DNA from: Flavobacteriaceae bacterium UBA4022
GTDB lineage: Bacteria > Bacteroidota > Bacteroidia > Flavobacteriales > Flavobacteriaceae
Length of the DNA stretch: 42,608 nt
Assembly (NCBI GenBank): GCA_002384055.1
Contig: DGAU01000011.1
Coordinates: forward strand, 106,122-148,729
Direction of reading: 5' to 3'
Shown one piece after another: positions 32,217-40,497 of this stretch. Made by a program: the position numbers and the translations under genes. The first letter of the stretch is position 1. Each line of letters begins with the position of its first letter. The notes beneath the pieces were generated by a model, which saw only the letters and a list, made by a program, of their open reading frames with translations, was not told the origin of the DNA and made no database searches.

Positions 32217-32356
32217 CCTTTTTGGCAGCTATATGAAAGCAAAAAGGTGAATTATTTTCAAACCCTTCTGTGGTTTGTGCTGCTAACTTTCATGCAAAAC
32301 GCAGGATACAATACGTGAAGACGCTCTGAATAAAGGGAGTCAACACAGAACTACAA
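32217..32356 (+). promoter_or_regulatory. Long rpsA leader with competing stems and a short upstream ORF
   Basis: Stem A pairs CCTTTTT (32217-32223) with AAAAAGG (32241-32247). GCAGC (32225-32229) can pair with GCTGC (32279-32283), and ATGAAAG (32233-32239) with CTTTCAT (32287-32293); these last two cross each other, as in a pseudoknot. A five-codon ORF, MKAKR, is encoded at 32233-32250. Ribosomal protein S1 represses its own synthesis in some bacteria, so a regulatory leader is plausible here. The pairings were found by eye only. Confidence 0.4.
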
Positions 32357-34195
32357 ATGGCTGAAGAAGCAAAAAACGACGCTGTAGAAGCTCAAGAAAC
32401 TACAGCAGCACCCGTACAACAAGAGGTTGTGGAGCAGGTGCAAAACCCAGAACAATTTCTAAAAGATTTTAATTGGCACAACTACGAAGAGGGTATTGAC
32501 TCTGTTGATGAAGGCCAATTGCAAGAATTCGAAAAGCTTGTTGCCAAGAATTTTGTCGACACGTTAAATGACGAAGTGGTTGATGGTTTGGTTGTTCACA
32601 TGACTGACCGTGATGCGATTATCGACATTAATGCAAAAAGTGAGGGTGTTATTTCCCTAAACGAATTCCGTTACAATCCAAATCTTAAGGTTGGAGATAA
32701 AGTTGAAGTTTTGATTGATGTGCGTGAAGACGCTACAGGTCAACTGATTTTGTCACACCGTAAAGCGAGAACCATCAAAGCATGGGAACGCGTAAATACG
32801 GCCCATGACGAAGGAACTGTGGTCAATGGATTCGTAAAATGCCGTACAAAAGGTGGTATGATTGTGGATGTTTTTGGCATCGAGGCGTTCCTTCCAGGAT
32901 CGCAAATTGATGTGAAACCAATCCGTGATTACGATATATATGTGGGTAAAACCATGGAATTCAAAGTGGTTAAAATCAACCACGAATTCAAAAACGTTGT
33001 TGTTTCGCACAAAGCCTTGATTGAGGCCGATATCGAAGAACAGAAAAAAGAAATCATTGGCCAGTTAGAAAAAGGACAGGTCCTCGAGGGTATTGTTAAA
33101 AACATTACGTCCTACGGGGTGTTTGTTGATTTAGGTGGCGTAGATGGTTTAGTGCATATTACAGACTTGTCTTGGTCCCGAATCAATCACCCAAGTGAAA
33201 TCGTTGATCTTGACCAGAAGCTGAACGTTGTTATTCTTGATTTTGATGAAGATAAAACACGTATCCAACTTGGATTGAAGCAGTTAAGTGCTCACCCATG
33301 GGAAGCTTTAGGTGATGAGTTAAAAATTGGTGACAAAGTCAAAGGTAAGGTAGTTGTTATTGCAGACTACGGTGCGTTTGTTGAAGTGGCTGAAGGTGTT
33401 GAAGGACTTGTTCATGTGAGTGAAATGTCTTGGTCGACGCATTTACGCAGTGCACAGGATTTCGTCAAAGTAGGCGATCAAGTGGAAGCAGTTGTATTGA
33501 CTTTGGATCGTGAAGAGCGCAAAATGTCGTTAGGTATTAAGCAATTGACACCAGATCCATGGACTGATATTACCTCGAAATACCCTGTAGGTTCTAAACA
33601 CAATGGTATCGTTCGTAACTTCACAAACTTTGGTGTATTCGTTGAACTAGAAGAAGGTATTGATGGATTGATTTATATCAGTGACCTTTCTTGGACCAAA
33701 AAAGTAAAACACCCAAGTGAGTTTACAGCCATTAGCGAAACACTCGATGTTGTTGTTCTTGAATTAGATGTTGAAGGACGTAAATTAAGTTTAGGTCATA
33801 AGCAAACTATGGATAACCCATGGGATAAATATGAAGCTGAATTTGGTTTAGGAACTAAGCATACGGCCAAAATTGATGAAATAGTTGATAAAGGGGCCGT
33901 TATTAACTTCAATGATGACATTAGTGCTTTTGTGCCTAAGCGTCATTTAGAGAAAGAAGACGGAACACACCTTAATCAAGGTGAAGAAGCTGAATTTGTT
34001 ATTATCGAATTCAACAAAGACTTCAAAAAAGTCGTTGCGTCACACATGTCTATTCATAAAGAAGAAGAAGCGAAAATTGTGAAAAAAGCGGCTAAAGTCG
34101 CTGCTAAGCAAGCAGAAGAGTCAAAACCAACTTTAGGTGATGCCAATTCTATGCTTCAGGATTTGAAGGATAAGATGGAAGGAAAGGGTAACTAA
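32357..34195 (+). CDS. rpsA: 30S ribosomal protein S1
   Basis: S1 binds mRNA on the small subunit. The protein has 612 residues. Six S1 (OB-fold) repeats can be placed at about 74-136, 154-219, 241-308, 326-395, 412-482 and 500-565. Repeats 3-5 are the clearest, each with a GVFV/GAFV-E/D...GLVH(I/V)S/TDLSW pattern. The acidic/glutamine-rich N-terminus (1-45) and the Lys/Ala-rich C-terminal tail are typical of Bacteroidota S1. In this phylum most mRNAs lack Shine-Dalgarno sites, so S1 is expected to be important for initiation. It has its own consensus promoter, a long leader and a strong terminator, so it is a single-gene transcript. Confidence 0.97.
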   Translation: MAEEAKNDAVEAQETTAAPVQQEVVEQVQNPEQFLKDFNWHNYEEGIDSVDEGQLQEFEKLVAKNFVDTLNDEVVDGLVVHMTDRDAIIDINAKSEGVISLNEFRYNPNLKVGDKVEVLIDVREDATGQLILSHRKARTIKAWERVNTAHDEGTVVNGFVKCRTKGGMIVDVFGIEAFLPGSQIDVKPIRDYDIYVGKTMEFKVVKINHEFKNVVVSHKALIEADIEEQKKEIIGQLEKGQVLEGIVKNITSYGVFVDLGGVDGLVHITDLSWSRINHPSEIVDLDQKLNVVILDFDEDKTRIQLGLKQLSAHPWEALGDELKIGDKVKGKVVVIADYGAFVEVAEGVEGLVHVSEMSWSTHLRSAQDFVKVGDQVEAVVLTLDREERKMSLGIKQLTPDPWTDITSKYPVGSKHNGIVRNFTNFGVFVELEEGIDGLIYISDLSWTKKVKHPSEFTAISETLDVVVLELDVEGRKLSLGHKQTMDNPWDKYEAEFGLGTKHTAKIDEIVDKGAVINFNDDISAFVPKRHLEKEDGTHLNQGEEAEFVIIEFNKDFKKVVASHMSIHKEEEAKIVKKAAKVAAKQAEESKPTLGDANSMLQDLKDKMEGKGN

Positions 34196-34222
34196 CCCCG
34201 TCCTTTTAACATCCAAATTTGT

Positions 34223-34260
34223 AACCAATGCCTCTCGCTTAGCGGGGGGCATTGGTTTTT
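34223..34260 (+). terminator. Strong intrinsic terminator after rpsA
   Basis: A continuous 16-bp stem pairs 34223-34238 with 34242-34257, including two G-U pairs, with a TTA loop. It ends in a T-tract to 34260. Confidence 0.9.
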
Positions 34261-34367
34261 ATTATATACTGATTTAGAAGTATTTAGGACCGACTCTTCT
34301 CTCAAGCAGTTTTGCCGGTCAACCAGAATATTGTATGCTTTAGGCCTATAAATTCATTAAAATCACT

Positions 34368-34375
34368 TAAATTTG
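34368..34375 (+). promoter_or_regulatory. Bacteroidota -7 box (TAAATTTG) for the pyrR-pyrB cluster
   Basis: TAAATTTG matches TAnnTTTG, without a TTG at the ideal distance. Transcription would start at about 34382, inside the CTGAAT palindrome at 34380-34394. Confidence 0.55.
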
Positions 34376-34379
34376 ACTC

Positions 34380-34394
34380 CTGAATTATATTCAG
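34380..34394 (+). promoter_or_regulatory. CTGAAT-TAT-ATTCAG palindrome at the pyrR start region
   Basis: This is a perfect 6-bp inverted repeat with a 3-nt centre, 9 nt upstream of the pyrR ATG and over the predicted transcription start. It could be a repressor operator or a small 5' hairpin that controls ribosome access. No regulator can be assigned. Confidence 0.4.
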
Positions 34395-34403
34395 ACTTTC
34401 TCT

Positions 34404-34943
34404 ATGAGCCAAAAAGTGCTATTAAACGCTACTGAAATCCAGATCGCTCTACATCGTTTGGCTTGTCAATTAATTGAAAATCACACTAATTTTGTTCATA
34501 CCGTACTCATTGGGATTCAACCCAGAGGAGTGTATTTAGCGGAACGTCTCAAAACGTTACTCTTAGAGCATTATAACATCCCCCAAGTACAATTAGGTTA
34601 TCTAGACATCACGTTTTATCGTGATGACTTTAGACGCTCAACAAAGCCGTTGGAGGCCAACAAAACGCAAATTGATTTTATTGTAGAAGACAAAAAAGTC
34701 GTATTAATTGACGATGTATTATATACCGGGCGAAGTATCCGCTCTGCCTTAACGGCAATTCAGAGCTTTGGACGCCCACAGGAAATAGAATTACTAACCT
34801 TAATTGACCGACGCTTTAGTCGTCATTTGCCCATTCAGCCCGATTATCGAGGACGTCAAGTCGACGCGATAAATGGCGAGCGCGTTTTGGTACGCTGGAA
34901 TGAGCAGGACGGAGAAGATGCGGTTTATTTAGTTGAAAACTAG
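34404..34943 (+). CDS. pyrR: Bifunctional pyr operon regulator / uracil phosphoribosyltransferase
   Basis: This is a 179-residue phosphoribosyltransferase-fold protein. The PRPP-binding loop is VVLIDDVLYTGRS (99-111), and the opening LIGIQPRGVYLAERL is the usual PyrR pattern. The C-terminus has PIQPDYRGRQV and VLVRW. PyrR makes UMP from uracil and PRPP, and in Firmicutes it also binds pyr mRNA. RNA binding in Bacteroidota is not established, and I see no Bacillus-type anti-antiterminator loop here. It is followed 1 nt later by pyrB. Confidence 0.92.
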   Translation: MSQKVLLNATEIQIALHRLACQLIENHTNFVHTVLIGIQPRGVYLAERLKTLLLEHYNIPQVQLGYLDITFYRDDFRRSTKPLEANKTQIDFIVEDKKVVLIDDVLYTGRSIRSALTAIQSFGRPQEIELLTLIDRRFSRHLPIQPDYRGRQVDAINGERVLVRWNEQDGEDAVYLVEN

Positions 34944-34944
34944 C

Positions 34945-35871
34945 ATGAAGGAATTAAGTGTAGATCACTTATTGGGTATCAAGTACATCACCGAGGGCGA
35001 CATTCAGCTTATTTTTGAAACTGCCGATCGTTTTAAAGAGGTCATCAACCGGCCCATCAAGAAGGTGCCTTCCTTGCGTGACATTACTATTGCCAATTTA
35101 TTTTTTGAAAACAGTACCCGTACACGGTTGTCTTTTGAATTGGCAGAAAAGCGGTTGTCTGCAGATGTGGTTAATTTCTCTGCAGCGAGCTCATCTGTCA
35201 AAAAGGGGGAGACCTTAATTGATACCGTTAATAATATTTTGGCCATGAAAGTGGACATGGTGGTCATGCGCCATCCTAACCCTGGAGCCAGTTTGTTTCT
35301 GTCTAAACACGTCAAAGCCCGAATCATTAATGCAGGTGACGGTGCTCACGAACACCCCACACAAGCCTTGTTAGATGCTTATTCAATCCGAGAAAACTTG
35401 GGAGATGTCGCCGGGAAGAAAGTAGTGATTGTTGGTGATATATTACACTCACGTGTGGCACTATCTAATATTTTCGCCCTGCAAAAACTTGGCGCAGAAG
35501 TTAAGGTGTGTGGCCCGAAAACTCTTATTCCAAAACATATCGAAAGTTTGGGTGTGTCTGTAGAAACTGATTTACAATCTGCTATTAAGTGGTGTGATGT
35601 AGCCAATATGCTCCGGGTACAGAACGAGCGTATGGACATGAGTTACTTTCCCACAATACGGGAGTATACCCAGCAATATGGGTTGACCAAGGCGCATTTG
35701 GATGCTTTGGATAAAAAAATTCTTGTCATGCACCCAGGACCTATTAATCGTGGTGTGGAAATTACCAGCGCAGTGGCTGATAGTGCACAAGCCATTATTC
35801 TAGATCAAGTTGAAAATGGTGTGGCGATCCGCATGGCCATTATTTATTTATTGGCATCAAAAATCGCTTAA
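34945..35871 (+). CDS. pyrB: Aspartate carbamoyltransferase catalytic subunit
   Basis: This enzyme condenses carbamoyl phosphate and aspartate, the first committed step of pyrimidine synthesis. The protein has 308 residues from ATG 34945; a TTG four codons upstream lies inside the end of pyrR and is less likely. The carbamoyl-phosphate loop FFENSTRTRLSFE is near 53-65, HPTQALLD is in the middle, and HPGPINRGVE is near the end. The regulatory subunit gene pyrI is not next to it. It starts 1 nt after pyrR and its stop is directly followed by the STAS-like gene. Confidence 0.96.
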   Translation: MKELSVDHLLGIKYITEGDIQLIFETADRFKEVINRPIKKVPSLRDITIANLFFENSTRTRLSFELAEKRLSADVVNFSAASSSVKKGETLIDTVNNILAMKVDMVVMRHPNPGASLFLSKHVKARIINAGDGAHEHPTQALLDAYSIRENLGDVAGKKVVIVGDILHSRVALSNIFALQKLGAEVKVCGPKTLIPKHIESLGVSVETDLQSAIKWCDVANMLRVQNERMDMSYFPTIREYTQQYGLTKAHLDALDKKILVMHPGPINRGVEITSAVADSAQAIILDQVENGVAIRMAIIYLLASKIA

Positions 35872-35872
35872 A

Positions 35873-36205
35873 ATGTCAATTCAATCCCATAAATCCTATG
35901 AGCTGGTTGTTGCTGCGGACGATAACATGTCGGCACTGCCCCAAATACTGATAAATCGTTTAAAGGGGTCAGAATTGCGGCATATGATCATTGATTTTTC
36001 AGACGTTACGCAATTGAGCATGACACAAATAAATGGGTTTGTGGACCTGACAAATGGGTTTGCTGCAGCAAAGAAATCTTTGGTTATGGTGGTACCGCAG
36101 CTCAATCTAACGGAGCTGGAAAACACCATCTCTATGGCCCCCACCCTGTTAGAGGCAGAAGATGTCATCCAAATGGAAGAGATGGCGCGTGATTTGGGCT
36201 TCTGA
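35873..36205 (+). CDS. Small STAS-like protein (often mislabelled 'ribonuclease Z')
   Basis: This is a 110-residue protein from ATG 35873, 1 nt after the pyrB stop. A longer frame opening inside pyrB is rejected. The alternating strands and helices, with HMIIDFSDVTQLSMTQINGFVDLTN in the middle and the ending EAEDVIQMEEMARDLGF, match a small STAS-like flavobacterial protein that precedes rnz and is sometimes annotated 'ribonuclease Z' from that neighbour. There is no metallo-beta-lactamase motif, so it is not a nuclease. It may be an anti-sigma-antagonist-like partner protein. No conserved phospho-serine can be assigned with confidence. Confidence 0.75.
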   Translation: MSIQSHKSYELVVAADDNMSALPQILINRLKGSELRHMIIDFSDVTQLSMTQINGFVDLTNGFAAAKKSLVMVVPQLNLTELENTISMAPTLLEAEDVIQMEEMARDLGF

Positions 36206-36257
36206 TCACTATATTTAAGACCCAAGGCGACACGATTGGGCACAGCAACAAGAGCAT

Positions 36258-37205
36258 ATGATGGGTTTAGAATTAACAATATTAGGGTGTCACTCGGCAT
36301 CACCTCGAGCTGAAGCAAGGCCTACGGCTCAGTTGCTCGATATTTCAGGGCATTTGTTTTTGATTGATTGTGGTGAAGGAACTCAAGTGGCTCTGCGCCA
36401 ACATAGAATCAAGTTTGCCCGTATCAAGCATATTTTCATATCGCATTTACATGGTGATCATTATTTTGGTCTGATTGGATTGATTTCGACCTTAAGATTA
36501 CTTGGTCGTGAAGAGCCGCTTCATATTTATGGCCCTAAAGGCCTTAAGGAAATCATCACCCTTCAGTTAAGACTAGGTAAATCCTGGACTAACTTCCCTT
36601 TGTTATTTCAGGAACTTAATGACAGAACTTCTGTTATGGTTTATGAAGATGATGCGATAACGGTAGAAACCCTCCCTTTGGATCACAGGGTATACACCAA
36701 TGGATTTTTATTTAAAGCAAAACCAGGAGAGCGTATTCTGAATCGTGAAGCCGCAGAAAAGGCAGGTATTAGTCCAGCGTATTATAAAAAGCTGAAACAG
36801 GGTTATAATGTCCCTAATGAGCAAGGAGCACAAGTAGATTACCAAGAAGTAACCAACCAATGCAGAGTGCCTGTCAGTTATGCCTATTGCAGTGATACCG
36901 CATACTTGCCCAGTCTGGCCGATTTGATCAAAGGGGTGAGCGTTTTATATCACGAGAGCACGTTTTTGAATGCCCAACAAGATTTATGCGACAGGACCAA
37001 GCACAGCACGGCCCAACAAGCTGCTCTAATTGCTAAAGAAGCGCAAGCACGCTTTTTGATTTTAGGTCATTATTCGGGTCGCTATGCAGATGTTACTCAA
37101 TTTCGTGATGAAGCATTGACGTACTTTGATCAGGTCTATTTGGCCGAAGATGGACGGTGTTTTAACTTGCCATTTGGAGATGCCAATGGATTAACGCAAA
37201 TTTAA
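36258..37205 (+). CDS. rnz: Ribonuclease Z (tRNA 3' endonuclease)
   Basis: RNase Z removes 3' trailers from tRNA precursors that lack an encoded CCA. The protein has 315 residues. The metallo-beta-lactamase signature is ISHLHGDHYFGL, with H63, H65, D67 and H68. The short-form features LTILGCHSASPR (start) and LIDCGEGTQVALRQ are also present. Later motifs are LPLDHRVYTNGFLF, CSDTAYLPSL, LYHESTFLNAQQD and LILGHYSGRY. ATG 36258 or ATG 36261 could be the start. It follows the STAS-like gene by 52 nt on the same strand. Confidence 0.95.
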   Translation: MMGLELTILGCHSASPRAEARPTAQLLDISGHLFLIDCGEGTQVALRQHRIKFARIKHIFISHLHGDHYFGLIGLISTLRLLGREEPLHIYGPKGLKEIITLQLRLGKSWTNFPLLFQELNDRTSVMVYEDDAITVETLPLDHRVYTNGFLFKAKPGERILNREAAEKAGISPAYYKKLKQGYNVPNEQGAQVDYQEVTNQCRVPVSYAYCSDTAYLPSLADLIKGVSVLYHESTFLNAQQDLCDRTKHSTAQQAALIAKEAQARFLILGHYSGRYADVTQFRDEALTYFDQVYLAEDGRCFNLPFGDANGLTQI

Positions 37206-37262
37206 TGGCTACAGGTCTTTACTCTAGAATTTCTCGTAAATTGCAGCACAATTAATCATGGG

Positions 37263-37907
37263 ATGAGTCATAAACTCCACGAGCACAGAAAATCATATCA
37301 AAAAGGCATGCTGACCAAAGATCAGGCTGCTGCGGACCCTGTAGCGCAATTTGGATTGTGGTTTGAGCAGGTGACCCAGGCCAGTGGCATAGAGGAGGTC
37401 AATGCGATGACACTTTCTACCGTAGATCAGCAGGGCTATCCAAGAGGCCGTGTGGTCCTTTTAAAGCATTTTGATGTACGTGGTTTTCAATTTTTCACTA
37501 ATTATGCGAGTCAAAAGGGACTGGCGATTGCTGCCAACCCCCAAGTGTCCTTAAGTTTTTTTTGGCCCAATTTGGAACGTCAGGTGCATATTAAAGGCAA
37601 GGCCGAGAAATTATCTCAAGAAGAATCACAGGCCTATTTTGCGGTACGCCCCAAGGGAAGTCAAATCGGCGCTATGGCCAGTCCCCAGAGTCAGGTTGTG
37701 GAAAGTAGAGCGTTTTTAGAGCAGACCTTAAGTCGACTCGAACAACAATACCAGAGTGATCCAGTGCCCAAGCCCGATAATTGGGGCGGGTATTTGGTCA
37801 AGCCTATTGAATTTGAATTTTGGCAAGGAAGAGAAAATCGTTTGCACGATCGTCTTCGCTATACTGCTGTTAACGATAAATGGACTATAGAGCGTCTTGC
37901 TCCTTAA
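37263..37907 (+). CDS. pdxH: Pyridoxamine 5'-phosphate oxidase
   Basis: This FMN enzyme makes pyridoxal 5'-phosphate from PNP or PMP. The protein has 214 residues, the usual family size. Motifs in order are MTLSTVDQQGYPRGRVVLLK (FMN site), GFQFFTNYASQKG, SLSFFWPNLERQVHIKGKAE and SQIGAMASPQSQVV. The C-terminal PKPDNWGGYLVKPIEFEFWQ and RLHDRLRY are also present. It starts at ATG 37263; an out-of-frame ATG lies 4 nt before. It is probably in an operon with the phosphatase 17 nt downstream. Confidence 0.95.
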   Translation: MSHKLHEHRKSYQKGMLTKDQAAADPVAQFGLWFEQVTQASGIEEVNAMTLSTVDQQGYPRGRVVLLKHFDVRGFQFFTNYASQKGLAIAANPQVSLSFFWPNLERQVHIKGKAEKLSQEESQAYFAVRPKGSQIGAMASPQSQVVESRAFLEQTLSRLEQQYQSDPVPKPDNWGGYLVKPIEFEFWQGRENRLHDRLRYTAVNDKWTIERLAP

Positions 37908-37924
37908 GATGAGATGTAGATTTA

Positions 37925-38413
37925 ATGAAAACACTCTATTTTTTACGTCACGCCAAGTCCTCATGGGCGACAGATCAACCCGATCACCTAAGGCCTTTAA
38001 AGGAGCGTGGTCGCTTAGATGCTCGGATATTGTCCCGTTATGTGGCAACGCAATATAAAGCGCCTGAATTGGTCTTAAACAGTGATGCCACAAGAGCAAT
38101 CCAAACTGGTGTTTTTTTTCATGACGCTTTTGGGCTCAAACAGGAGCAGATCAAAATGATGCACCAGATGTACGATTTTAGTGGAGAGCAGGTGCTTTAT
38201 CTGATTAAGAATTTACCCGAGAATGTATCTCGTGTTTTATTGGTGGGCCATAATCATGCCTTTACCGCATTAGTCAATATGCTTGGTGATCTAAAAATCG
38301 ACAATTTACCCACTTGTGGTTTCGTGCATATTGATTTTACATGCAATCAGTGGAAGGATGTGCGCAGAGGGCACACCAAAAACAAAGTATTCCCAATAGA
38401 GTTTAAACCATGA
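37925..38413 (+). CDS. SixA-type histidine phosphatase
   Basis: This is a 162-residue protein of the histidine phosphatase superfamily. The phosphohistidine motif is LRHAKSSW with catalytic H9, a SixA-type signature. The second histidine is in LLVGHNHAFT, and an arginine is in SDATRAIQT. SixA in E. coli acts on phosphohistidine proteins. Here the substrate is unknown. It overlaps ppk by 4 bp (ATGA), so a link to phosphate or polyphosphate metabolism is suggested by context only. Confidence 0.88.
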   Translation: MKTLYFLRHAKSSWATDQPDHLRPLKERGRLDARILSRYVATQYKAPELVLNSDATRAIQTGVFFHDAFGLKQEQIKMMHQMYDFSGEQVLYLIKNLPENVSRVLLVGHNHAFTALVNMLGDLKIDNLPTCGFVHIDFTCNQWKDVRRGHTKNKVFPIEFKP

Positions 38414-40497
38414 GTCCAGAGCCAAAAAAACAATATGACCGCTACATTAACCGTGATTTAAGCTGGTTAAAGTTCAATGCACGTGTCCTTCAAGAGGCCA
38501 ATGATGCATCAGTACCTTTGATTGAACGCTTGCGGTTTTTGGGTATTTTCTCTAATAACTTGGACGAATTTTTTAAAGTTCGTTATGCTGCGATCAAAAG
38601 GATTGTTGATGCCGGCAAAGTCGGCCGTAGCGAATTAGGAGGGATGTCTGCTATTGAACTCCAAGAGTCCATCACTCAAACCGTAATCGCCCAACAACAG
38701 CAGAGTTTGGATATCTTAGGGGCCATAGAGCATGAACTGGCCAAAGAAGGGGTCCACGTGATTAACGAGACACAAATTACACCAGCCCAGAGCGAATTTA
38801 TTATTGATTACTTTTTGCGTGAGGTCAGTCCGGCTTTGGTCACAATTATCTTGAGTGAGTTGGATACTTTTCCTGCATTAAAAGACAGCGCAGCTTATCT
38901 AGCGGTGCGCATTGTGATGAGTCCAGAGGACACTAACTTTAAGGAAAAAGTCAATTATGCCTTGATAGAATTACCCGAAGGAATTGATCGTTTTGTCCCG
39001 CTGCCCGAAGAAAACGGGCAAAAATACATCATACTTTTAGATGACCTTATTCGCCATTGCTTCGACATTATTTTTAGCATTTTTGATTATGAATCTATAA
39101 CAGCGCATATGATTAAAATCACCCGTGATGCTGAGCTAGATATCGATTCAGATTTGAGCCGGAGTTTCTTGGAAAAAATATCCAAGAGTGTGGCCAAGCG
39201 GAGTTCAGGAGATCCTGTTCGTTTTGTCTATGACCGAACCATTGCCCCTGAGACCTTGCATTTTTTGATGGAAAAAATGAATATCAATAGTACTGACAGC
39301 ATTATTCCCGGTGGCCGTTACCACAACCGCCGAGATTATATGAAATTCCCGAGTTTAGGACGAGCCGATTTACTCTACCAGACGAAGAGACCATTACCTA
39401 TCTCTGGCATGAGCTTCGAAGGAAGCTTATTGGCGAAAATTGCAAAAAAGGACTACCTACTGCACGCACCATACCAAACCTTTCGCTATGTGGTCAAATT
39501 TTTGCGTGAATCTGCCTTAGATCCCAAGGTACAATCGATCAAAATCACGATTTATCGCTTGGCAGAAGTCTCGCATATCGCCAGCTCATTGATCAATGCA
39601 GCAAAAAACGGCAAAGATGTTTTGGTGCAGATCGAATTAAGGGCACGTTTTGACGAGGCAGCCAACATTCACTATGCAGAGCAAATGCAAAATGAAGGTG
39701 TGCGGCTTATTTTTGGTGTTAAGGGCCTTAAGGTTCATTGTAAGGCCTGTGTTATTGAACGTTTAGAAGGTGATAAAATCAAACGCTATTCCTTTATCAG
39801 TACTGGAAATTTCAATGAGACGACGGCTAAAATATACACGGATTACACTTTGTTTACCGCCAATGATGACATTGGTAAAGACATCAACAAAGTCTTTAAT
39901 TTCTTCGATGTCAATTACCGAATGAAGACCTATAAACACTTGGTGGTTTCACCACATTACACCCGAGATGTTTGGAGTGAATTGATAGACCATGAGATAG
40001 CAAACCATCAACGGGGATTGTCTAGTGGTATAAAACTCAAGCTCAATAGTCTATCAGATCACCGTATTATTGAAAAACTCTACCATGCCAGTCAGCAAGG
40101 GGTCTCAATTCAAATTGTGGTTCGTGGTATCTGTTGCCTCATACCCGGGGTCAAAGGGATGAGTGAGCATATTGAGGTCATTAGTGTAGTAGATAAATTC
40201 TTAGAACATACGCGTTTGTATATCTTTGAAAATGGCGGATCGCCAAAGGTTTATATTTCTTCGGCAGATTTTATGGCCCGCAATTTTGATTCTCGTGTTG
40301 AGATCAGTTGCCCGATATACGATCAAGATATACAACAGGAATTACTCGAGACCTTTGAAATCACATGGCAAGATAATGTCAAGGCGCGACTGATATCTCA
40401 AACACAGGACAATGCCTATATTTGTGAGAGTGGCCCGGTCATTCGCTCCCAGTTTGCTTTATATGACTATTATTTAAAGAAATTGGAACGTTCATGA
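38410..40497 (+). CDS. ppk: Polyphosphate kinase 1
   Basis: PPK1 builds inorganic polyphosphate from ATP. The protein has 695 residues, the normal size. The N-terminal domain opens YINRDLSWLKFNARVLQEAN. The catalytic phosphohistidine is H443 in GLKVHCKACVIE, and the RYSFISTGNFNETTAKIYTD motif follows. The C-terminal lobe has VRGICCLIPGVKG and SSADFMARNFDSRVEISCP. Both PLD-like halves are intact. It overlaps the SixA-type gene upstream and the ppx gene downstream by 4 bp each (ATGA), so the three are one transcriptional unit with coupled translation. Confidence 0.96.
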   Translation: MSPEPKKQYDRYINRDLSWLKFNARVLQEANDASVPLIERLRFLGIFSNNLDEFFKVRYAAIKRIVDAGKVGRSELGGMSAIELQESITQTVIAQQQQSLDILGAIEHELAKEGVHVINETQITPAQSEFIIDYFLREVSPALVTIILSELDTFPALKDSAAYLAVRIVMSPEDTNFKEKVNYALIELPEGIDRFVPLPEENGQKYIILLDDLIRHCFDIIFSIFDYESITAHMIKITRDAELDIDSDLSRSFLEKISKSVAKRSSGDPVRFVYDRTIAPETLHFLMEKMNINSTDSIIPGGRYHNRRDYMKFPSLGRADLLYQTKRPLPISGMSFEGSLLAKIAKKDYLLHAPYQTFRYVVKFLRESALDPKVQSIKITIYRLAEVSHIASSLINAAKNGKDVLVQIELRARFDEAANIHYAEQMQNEGVRLIFGVKGLKVHCKACVIERLEGDKIKRYSFISTGNFNETTAKIYTDYTLFTANDDIGKDINKVFNFFDVNYRMKTYKHLVVSPHYTRDVWSELIDHEIANHQRGLSSGIKLKLNSLSDHRIIEKLYHASQQGVSIQIVVRGICCLIPGVKGMSEHIEVISVVDKFLEHTRLYIFENGGSPKVYISSADFMARNFDSRVEISCPIYDQDIQQELLETFEITWQDNVKARLISQTQDNAYICESGPVIRSQFALYDYYLKKLERS

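Noticed and set aside
38410..38413. ATGA overlap at sixA/ppk as a frameshift or fusion
   Set aside because: The 4-bp overlap is ordinary translational coupling and both proteins are full length.
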